Of a stretch of DNA of 64,000 nucleotides, positions 58,894 through 64,000 are shown one piece after another. Each line of letters begins with the position of its first letter. Positions within the stretch are counted from its first letter, which is position 1. The stretch comes from Verrucomicrobiia bacterium (GTDB lineage: Bacteria > Verrucomicrobiota > Verrucomicrobiia > Verrucomicrobiales > Akkermansiaceae). The position numbers were made by a program, and so were the translations under genes. Location: positions 1-64,000 of the forward strand of contig JAUIGV010000008.1 in NCBI GenBank assembly GCA_030432565.1, given 5' to 3'. The notes below the pieces were generated by a model that saw nothing but the letters and a program-made list of their open reading frames with translations, did not search any database and was not told where the DNA came from.

Positions 58894-59253
58894 ATGGACC
58901 CCGGCATCTACAAAATCATTCACTTCGTGGGACTCATCGTCCTCTTCCTCGGCATCGGCTCGCTCATTACCGCTGATCCCAAAAAGCCGGCCGCTTTTCG
59001 CCTCCCGGCGATGATTCACGGCATCGGTCTCCTCCTGATATTGATCAGTGGTTTTGGGTTGCAGGCCAAGTTAAAGCTGGGCTTTCCAGTCTGGATGATC
59101 AGCAAACTCGTGATCCTCATTGCACTTGGAGGATCCATCGCTCTAATTAAGCGCAAGGTCCTTCCTCCGGCTGCGGTTTATCTGCTCGCGATTATCCTTG
59201 GGGGAATTGCCGCCTACCTTGGCTTCTCCAATTCGGTCCTTCTTCGCCCGTGA
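58894..59253 (+). CDS. Small four-helix membrane protein
   Basis: 119 residues with hydrophobic segments IIHFVGLIVLFLGIGSLI, MIHGIGLLLILISGFGLQ, VWMISKLVILIALGGSIALI and AAVYLLAIILGGIAAYLGF. The layout is like SirB-type or DUF-type four-helix proteins but no motif decides it. It follows the OppF-like ATPase by 16 bp and may be co-transcribed. Confidence 0.75.
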   Translation: MDPGIYKIIHFVGLIVLFLGIGSLITADPKKPAAFRLPAMIHGIGLLLILISGFGLQAKLKLGFPVWMISKLVILIALGGSIALIKRKVLPPAAVYLLAIILGGIAAYLGFSNSVLLRP

Positions 59254-59260
59254 GACCGGG

Positions 59261-61285
59261 CTAATTCGCCTCCTCCTCTTTCAATGGAGGCGGTGGCGGA
59301 GGTGGTGACACCGTATCCTCACCACTCGAAGTCGGAAAAACGGCGTCACGCCAGATCTGCTTGCCGGTGTTTTCCTCCACTTGGTTTTCCTCTTCGGAGA
59401 GGACCTCGACGCCCTTCTCAAAGACAAGCCCGGCTTCTCCGTTCTTGGTGATCTTATTTCCCTTGATCGAAACGGCTTTGCTTCCGTGATCGAAAAGCAT
59501 CCCTCCAAGAAAGTTCTCGTGAATCTGACAGTCGGCAACGGTTACCCCATTCGCTCCTGAGAAGTAAATTCCCACCTCGCGATTCTTCTCGCTTCGCGTC
59601 GTTTTCACGCTGATCGCCGTCATCGGCTCGATCGCAAAAAGTCCGTTCCGGCCGTTACCGACCAAAACCGAACCACTCACCGAACCACTCGCTCCGTCCC
59701 AAAAATCAACTCCGTGGTGCAGGTTTTTTTCGCTGGTTACCTTGATCAAATCGGCACTGGAACCTTCACCCGTGACCGAAATCCCATCCCACCCGGAATC
59801 GGAGACCTTGCATAAGGACAAAGTTGCCTTGCCGCCATTCAGCACCGCAATGCCATGCCCGCTGGCCCGCACCACCGAGAGATCCTCGCCTTCCATCGTC
59901 CCCCCATCCACGGCCACCGCGGGAGATCGCTCATCATCGTTCACCAGCCCCGAGTGGCGCAACGTCAGAGACGCCACCCGGACATCCCTCGCGTCCCTGG
60001 GAACGGTAATCACCGCCCCCACATCGGCGGGACATTCAATGATCGTGTCCACCCGGCTTTCCCCGACTATTTGCACTCCGTCCGGCACCACCAGTGATTC
60101 ACGATAAACCCCCTTCGAAACAAAGACGCGATCGTTCTTCTTGGCCGCTTTCAGGGCGGCGGAAATCGTCTCGTGATCCCCGGGGACCTTGACCACCTTC
60201 CCGTAGGAAGCCATCCGCTTGTAAAGCTCGCGATTCGCCTCGGAAGGATCGAGCCGCACCGCTTCCTCGAGGAAGACAATGGCCTCGGCCGAGTAGGTCC
60301 CTTCGTCCAGCGCTCTCGCCTTGGCCACCAAAACCGCAGCCTTCTCCTTACGTATGATCATCTCCTCCTCGGCGGTCTTTAGAGTCGCTGCGATAAAAGG
60401 AATTCGGGGATATTCCGGATTCGCCTGCTTGAGCATCTCCAACTGGCCTTTCGCCGTCCGCCAATCCTCCGCCTCCATCGCTTTTTCGATCGAATTGACG
60501 ATCAGGCTGCTGCGGACTTCGAGCTTACTTTCACGGATCGTATCGCGAATTGCCGGAACCATGGGGTGCCCCGGTTGAAGCTTCTCCACTTCCTGACAAA
60601 AGTTCTCGGCCTCGGATAAAAGCCCGGCCTCCAGTGCCGATTGCGCATTCGAGATTAAGAAGGCAATCTGCTGCCCTTTCTCTTCTGCCCGACCATTCTC
60701 GATCTCCGCGAGAGCCTCATCGACCACCTCTTTGGCCGCGCCACCTTCCTCGAGGAGCGCGATCAAGTCCTCGGCCTCATCCCATCGACGCTTCTCAATG
60801 GCCACCTCAAAGCTACTTTGCAGCGTTTCGAGATCCACGACCTCCCGCTCGCCGCCATCAAACTCAAGCAAGCCTTGCTGATACGCGTAATATCCGCCGC
60901 CTCCGAGCAGGCCCAGAACCACGGCAAACGTCAAAAACCTCCCCTTGCCTTTCCCGCCCGCCTTTTCGGGAGCCGGAATCTCCTGCCGGGCCGGAATTTC
61001 CTGCTGCACCGACACCACCTTCGGCAAGGCCTTCGCGGGTAACTCTGCCGGCTTCTCCTCCGGCACTTCCGCTGTTGCCGCCTTCATCAAATCCCGCAAT
61101 TCAGCAAGATCCCGCTCGTAGCTCCCCTTCGCCAGGGGATTGCTTGCACTTTCCACCATCCAGACCAAACGGGACTCCAATTTCCTCCACTTCGAGAGAC
61201 CGTCCTCGAGACGTTCGCCCTCTTCAAAACCAAGCTGCTTGCGAGCGGCTTCGACAGACAATTCGGGGGGAGCAATGTCAGGCAC
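59261..61285 (-). CDS. Membrane protein with helical repeats and a right-handed parallel beta-helix domain
   Basis: 674 residues. The N-terminus (about 1-110) is cytoplasmic-looking and acidic; one membrane helix at about 118-136 (FLTFAVVLGLLGGGGYYAYQQG) follows. A TPR-like helical region (about 150-370; WDEAEDLIALLEE, AQSALEAGLLSEAENFCQEVEKLQPGHP) precedes the C-terminal right-handed parallel beta-helix (about 375-640). That domain has repeated coils such as GDHETISAALKAAKKNDRVFVSKGVYRESLVV, SDSGWDGISVTGE and VEIYFSGANGVTVADCQI-like turns. It ends in a Pro-rich tail. Probably binds or senses a surface polymer. No family name fits the whole. Confidence 0.8.
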   Translation of the reverse strand: MPDIAPPELSVEAARKQLGFEEGERLEDGLSKWRKLESRLVWMVESASNPLAKGSYERDLAELRDLMKAATAEVPEEKPAELPAKALPKVVSVQQEIPARQEIPAPEKAGGKGKGRFLTFAVVLGLLGGGGYYAYQQGLLEFDGGEREVVDLETLQSSFEVAIEKRRWDEAEDLIALLEEGGAAKEVVDEALAEIENGRAEEKGQQIAFLISNAQSALEAGLLSEAENFCQEVEKLQPGHPMVPAIRDTIRESKLEVRSSLIVNSIEKAMEAEDWRTAKGQLEMLKQANPEYPRIPFIAATLKTAEEEMIIRKEKAAVLVAKARALDEGTYSAEAIVFLEEAVRLDPSEANRELYKRMASYGKVVKVPGDHETISAALKAAKKNDRVFVSKGVYRESLVVPDGVQIVGESRVDTIIECPADVGAVITVPRDARDVRVASLTLRHSGLVNDDERSPAVAVDGGTMEGEDLSVVRASGHGIAVLNGGKATLSLCKVSDSGWDGISVTGEGSSADLIKVTSEKNLHHGVDFWDGASGSVSGSVLVGNGRNGLFAIEPMTAISVKTTRSEKNREVGIYFSGANGVTVADCQIHENFLGGMLFDHGSKAVSIKGNKITKNGEAGLVFEKGVEVLSEEENQVEENTGKQIWRDAVFPTSSGEDTVSPPPPPPPLKEEEAN

Positions 61286-61336
61286 GGGGCGAAAGCTGCC
61301 TCATTTTGCCAGCTTGGCCAACCCTAAACCACCGAT

Positions 61337-62101
61337 CTACCACAGACCCAATTTACCATAGTGGAGCGCGTAGATTCCCATTGTGGCATTGGCCACCCCA
61401 TGCATCACCACACATGCCAGCAAACTCTTGGTGTAAACGGCGACCGCATAGGTCAGCGAGCCGTAAACAAGCGCCCCGGCATAATCAATGGGAGCATGCG
61501 CCAGCACAAAAGCCAGAGTCACCACCACGAAGGAAATCTTGGACGGCTTCCCAAATGGCACCTTCCAATAATTGCCATCCATATCCAAAAGAAAGCGCAT
61601 TAAAAACCCCCTCCAAAAAATCTCTTCCACCAAAGCCACCACAATGACCGCCCGGGTCATCCGCAGAATCAGTGAAGTCCAATAAGCGGCAGGATTTTCA
61701 AAAACCCCGGGGTCAAACCCCTCTCTCCGCGGAGCAAGACCGGTGAGCTTTTCAAAAAAACCATCGGGCTTCCCCGTCATTCCGAGCCAATCATAAAGAG
61801 TCGTGGGAAGAAGCCAGAAACCGATTCCAACCAGACCGGCCAAAACCCCGATCCAGACCTTGTTGCTCCATCGAAATTCGTAATGTTTCCAGAAAAACGC
61901 CAGAACCCCGAGGCACACCACAGTCTGGATGGGATAAAAAAGCTGGTCCGGCCAGTGCCGATACCAAGGCGCGCGGTCATGCTCCCACAACATCGCCTCC
62001 CCCACAAACTGGTAGATCAGATTAAAGATCATAAAGACCGCGAAGGGCACAACATGCGCCAGCGTCCGGTCTTCCCGCCAAATCTTCAATTGATCATTCA
62101 T
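61337..62101 (-). CDS. CPBP-family intramembrane protease (exosortase-associated CAAX-protease type)
   Basis: 254 residues with about seven hydrophobic segments. The CPBP motifs are present: EEIFWRGFLMRF (two glutamates, arginine), FVLAHAPIDYAGALVYGSL (His), and CVVMHGVANATMG (His). The overall length and the N-terminal HVVPFAVFMIFNLIYQFV match the CAAX-protease-related proteins often encoded in PEP-CTERM genomes. It may process exosortase substrates such as the protein at 50336, but that is inference. It starts 3 bp after the stop of the aminotransferase gene. Confidence 0.87.
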   Translation of the reverse strand: MNDQLKIWREDRTLAHVVPFAVFMIFNLIYQFVGEAMLWEHDRAPWYRHWPDQLFYPIQTVVCLGVLAFFWKHYEFRWSNKVWIGVLAGLVGIGFWLLPTTLYDWLGMTGKPDGFFEKLTGLAPRREGFDPGVFENPAAYWTSLILRMTRAVIVVALVEEIFWRGFLMRFLLDMDGNYWKVPFGKPSKISFVVVTLAFVLAHAPIDYAGALVYGSLTYAVAVYTKSLLACVVMHGVANATMGIYALHYGKLGLW

Positions 62102-62104
62102 GCC

Positions 62105-63274
62105 TCACGAAAGCGTCCCAATGTAGCGCTCCATGGCATCCATCGCGGTCCTCAAATCATCCATTCCGGTCGCGTAGCAACAACGCAGGAATCCCTCCCC
62201 GCACTTGCCAAAGGCATCGCCCGGCACCGCGGCAACTTGCTCCGCTTCAAGAAGCCCCAACGCGAAGTCCTTGCTCGATAAGCCGAACTTCCGGATATCC
62301 GGGAAGACATAAAAGGCCCCGCCCGGCGAGTGGCAATCGATACCCATCCCGTTCAATCGGTTCACCAAAAAGTCACGCCTTTGGTGATACTCATTCTTCA
62401 TCGGGGCATACAAGTCACGCCCCCCGCTCAAAGCTTCCAGCGCAGCTGCCTGGCTGGTGATCGGCGCGCAAAGAATCCCATATTGGTGGATCTTCATCAT
62501 CGCCTCAACCAGTGGAGCAGGTGCACAAGCGTAACCGAGCCGGAAGCCCGTCATCGCAAAGGCCTTGGAAAATCCATGGAGAAGAATCGTCCGCTCGCGC
62601 ATCCCCGGAAGGGTCGCGATGCTAATGTGCTCTTCCTCATCGTATCGGAGCTCACTGTAAATTTCGTCACTCAGAACAATAAGATCATGCTCCACACATA
62701 GCTTTGCGATTCCCTCGAGGTCTTCCCGGGAAGCCACCGCCCCCGTCGGATTCGTCGGAAAATTCAGCATGACAATCTTCGTCTTCGGGGTAATCGCCGC
62801 GGCCAGGGCCTCCGGCTTCAGCGAAAAACCATCTTCCTTTGTGGTCGCAACAGGCACCGCAACCCCGTGGGCCATCACGATACTCGGAGAATAGGAAACA
62901 TAGCACGGCTCATGATAAATCACCTCATCCCCCGGATTCACCAGAGCCCGCAGGGCCAGATCAATCGCCTCGGAAACCCCCACCGTGACCAGGACTTCCG
63001 AATCAGCCTCATAGGATATGTGAAAAAAATCATCGACATACTCCGAAATCTTCTTCCGCAAACTAAGAAGCCCCAGATTCGAAGTGTAGCTGGTCTCGCC
63101 TTTTTCCAACGAATAAATCGCGGCCTCACGAATCGACCACGGCGTGGCAAAGTCCGGCTCGCCAACCCCCAGCGAAATCACGTCATCGCGCCCGATCACG
63201 AGCTCAAAGAAATCGCGAATCCCCGACCGCGGAATGGCCTGCAAATGAGTGGCTAACTTGGCAGCAATATCCAT
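62105..63274 (-). CDS. Pyridoxal-phosphate aminotransferase, class I/II
   Basis: 389 residues. VISLGVGEPDFATP at the start, TSNLGLLSLRKKI, NFPTNPTGAV, LSDEIYSELRYD and the catalytic Lys motif HGFSKAFAMTGFRLGY are all in place; PGGAFYVFPDI and GEGFLRCCYATGMDDL near the end. The set is like PatA/AlaT-type aromatic or alanine aminotransferases. It is transcribed after the Lrp/AsnC gene and before the CPBP gene, with about 10 bp gaps, so an Lrp-controlled amino-acid operon is likely. Confidence 0.92.
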   Translation of the reverse strand: MDIAAKLATHLQAIPRSGIRDFFELVIGRDDVISLGVGEPDFATPWSIREAAIYSLEKGETSYTSNLGLLSLRKKISEYVDDFFHISYEADSEVLVTVGVSEAIDLALRALVNPGDEVIYHEPCYVSYSPSIVMAHGVAVPVATTKEDGFSLKPEALAAAITPKTKIVMLNFPTNPTGAVASREDLEGIAKLCVEHDLIVLSDEIYSELRYDEEEHISIATLPGMRERTILLHGFSKAFAMTGFRLGYACAPAPLVEAMMKIHQYGILCAPITSQAAALEALSGGRDLYAPMKNEYHQRRDFLVNRLNGMGIDCHSPGGAFYVFPDIRKFGLSSKDFALGLLEAEQVAAVPGDAFGKCGEGFLRCCYATGMDDLRTAMDAMERYIGTLS

Positions 63275-63285
63275 CTCGATTTTTT

Positions 63286-63765
63286 CTACGGAGCAACCGG
63301 CAGACGAGACACCTCTGAATCTTCACCAAAGAGAAAACCCTTCTCTTTGTAAGACTTCAGCCTGAAATGGGTTGCGGTAGAAATGACGCCCTCAATCGTG
63401 CTGAGCTTCTCCGAAACAAAAGCAGCGACCGACAGAAGATCCTTCCCCTCAACCATCACGAGAAGATCATATCCCCCGCTAATCAGGTAACAGCTGGTTA
63501 CTTGTTCGAAGCGGGCAATTCGGCGCGCAAGACGATCAAATCCACCACCACGTTCCGGAGTGAGACGCACCTCAATAAACGCCGTGACATCATCATCACC
63601 ATCCAGGGCCGGATCGATCATGGCCTGATAGCCACGAATGGTTCCGTCCTCTTCCCAGGCCGCGATCTGGGCCGCTACCGCCTCTTCCGAGGAAGACGTC
63701 CGGGCTGCCAATTCAGCATTGGACTGTCGGGCATTGCGTCTGAGAAGGTCAAGAAGTTGGTTCAT
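63286..63765 (-). CDS. Lrp/AsnC-family transcriptional regulator
   Basis: 159 residues: an N-terminal helix-turn-helix (MNQLLDLLRRNARQSNAELAARTSSSEEAVAAQIAAWEEDGTIRGY) and a C-terminal ligand-binding RAM domain (VTAFIEVRLTPERGGGFDRLARRIARFEQVTSCYLISGGYDLLVMVEGK). It probably senses an amino acid and controls the aminotransferase gene next to it. ATG 63765 was chosen; a TTG at 63777 is alternative. It is 15 bp after the phosphofructokinase stop. Confidence 0.9.
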   Translation of the reverse strand: MNQLLDLLRRNARQSNAELAARTSSSEEAVAAQIAAWEEDGTIRGYQAMIDPALDGDDDVTAFIEVRLTPERGGGFDRLARRIARFEQVTSCYLISGGYDLLVMVEGKDLLSVAAFVSEKLSTIEGVISTATHFRLKSYKEKGFLFGEDSEVSRLPVAP

Positions 63766-63780
63766 ATCTGTTTTCAAAAA

Positions 63781-64000
63781 TTAGTCGCCGAAGCACACGC
63801 CAACAGCGCGGGCCGCTTTCACGACTTCGGAGTCCGATTCGACAAGGCGCAGCTCCTCCACAGCCTCCTTGATGGAAACCGAGCCAACGTGATAACTATG
63901 GTAACTCACCATCTGCCCAAACTCGCCTTCACTGGCAAGATGCGCCGCCATCACACCAAAACGAATTCCCAAAATCCGGTCGAGCGGAGTCGGTGTTCCT
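63781..64000 (-). CDS. Phosphofructokinase family, C-terminal part (runs off the window)
   Basis: Only the last about 72 codons are inside. They read GTPTPLDRILGIRFGVMAAHLASEGEFGQMVSY and then VGSVSIKEAVEEL, the C-terminal helix and sheet of ATP- or PPi-dependent 6-phosphofructokinases (compare the PxDR and RFG.AA segments of this family). Whether it is the ATP or the pyrophosphate enzyme cannot be told from this part. It ends 15 bp before the Lrp/AsnC gene and would be transcribed ahead of it. Confidence 0.85.
   Translation of the reverse strand, partial: GTPTPLDRILGIRFGVMAAHLASEGEFGQMVSYHSYHVGSVSIKEAVEELRLVESDSEVVKAARAVGVCFGD

Overview
This 64 kb window is chromosomal DNA from a bacterium that is most likely a member of the Verrucomicrobiota (Verrucomicrobiales-like). 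The points favouring this are a PEP-CTERM protein and an exosortase-type CAAX-protease relative, an ECF sigma factor next to a Ser/Thr kinase with PEGA and formylglycine-enzyme-like domains, an RsmA-Nudix fusion, a rho gene with an Arg/Asn repeat, and many small verrucomicrobial-style lipoproteins. Lineage is inferred from gene content; no 16S rRNA is present. I see no prophage, insertion sequence or CRISPR array. Most of the window is ordinary chromosome with short operons.

Region by region. 0-7.2 kb: a CAT-anticodon tRNA, a DnaJ/CbpA-like co-chaperone, a decayed gene, a CIA30-like secreted protein, a PaaK-like ligase and hflKC. 7.2-9.8 kb: an AraC-type regulator divergent from an NmrA-like oxidoreductase and a DUF1772 membrane protein. 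10-15.8 kb: arsDA (no efflux pump nearby), an ArsR-family repressor, and divergent from it a sulfur-handling operon (YgaP-like rhodanese, persulfide-dioxygenase/rhodanese fusion, TauE/SafE exporter). 15.8-23.4 kb: a two-domain aspartyl protease, UvrD/PcrA helicase, alanine/glycine symporter, rpsR, rpmG, rho and long-form hpf. 23.4-27.2 kb: an ECF sigma factor / PEGA-FGE kinase / OsmC operon. 27.2-35.9 kb: fRMsr, dnaX, an EEP-family protein, DUF3820, a BAX-inhibitor-1-like protein, lipoproteins and an aldo/keto reductase-like protein.

35.9-48.5 kb: nuoDEF preceded by a perfect 22-bp palindrome that fits both the Rex and the CRP operator consensus; a sugar-type ABC importer; the two-subunit DabAB inorganic-carbon accumulation system; DUF4250; rpmE. 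48.5-52.1 kb: a rearranged patch with two paralogous secreted proteins (one with PEP-CTERM, one without), a 91-bp direct repeat derived from a DUF3750 gene, and another probable gene remnant. 52.2-64 kb: accD, a GHL10-type glycosidase, a ModF-like double ABC ATPase overlapping an RsmA-Nudix fusion gene, pgsA, an OppF-like ATPase, a parallel beta-helix membrane protein, a CPBP protease, an aminotransferase with an Lrp/AsnC regulator, and the 3' end of a phosphofructokinase gene.

The most noteworthy items are the putative redox or catabolite operator in front of nuoDEF, the RsmA-Nudix fusion, the sigma/kinase/OsmC operon, DabAB in an apparent heterotroph, and the divergent ArsR-sulfide locus abutting arsDA. 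None is proven to be a new system from sequence alone.
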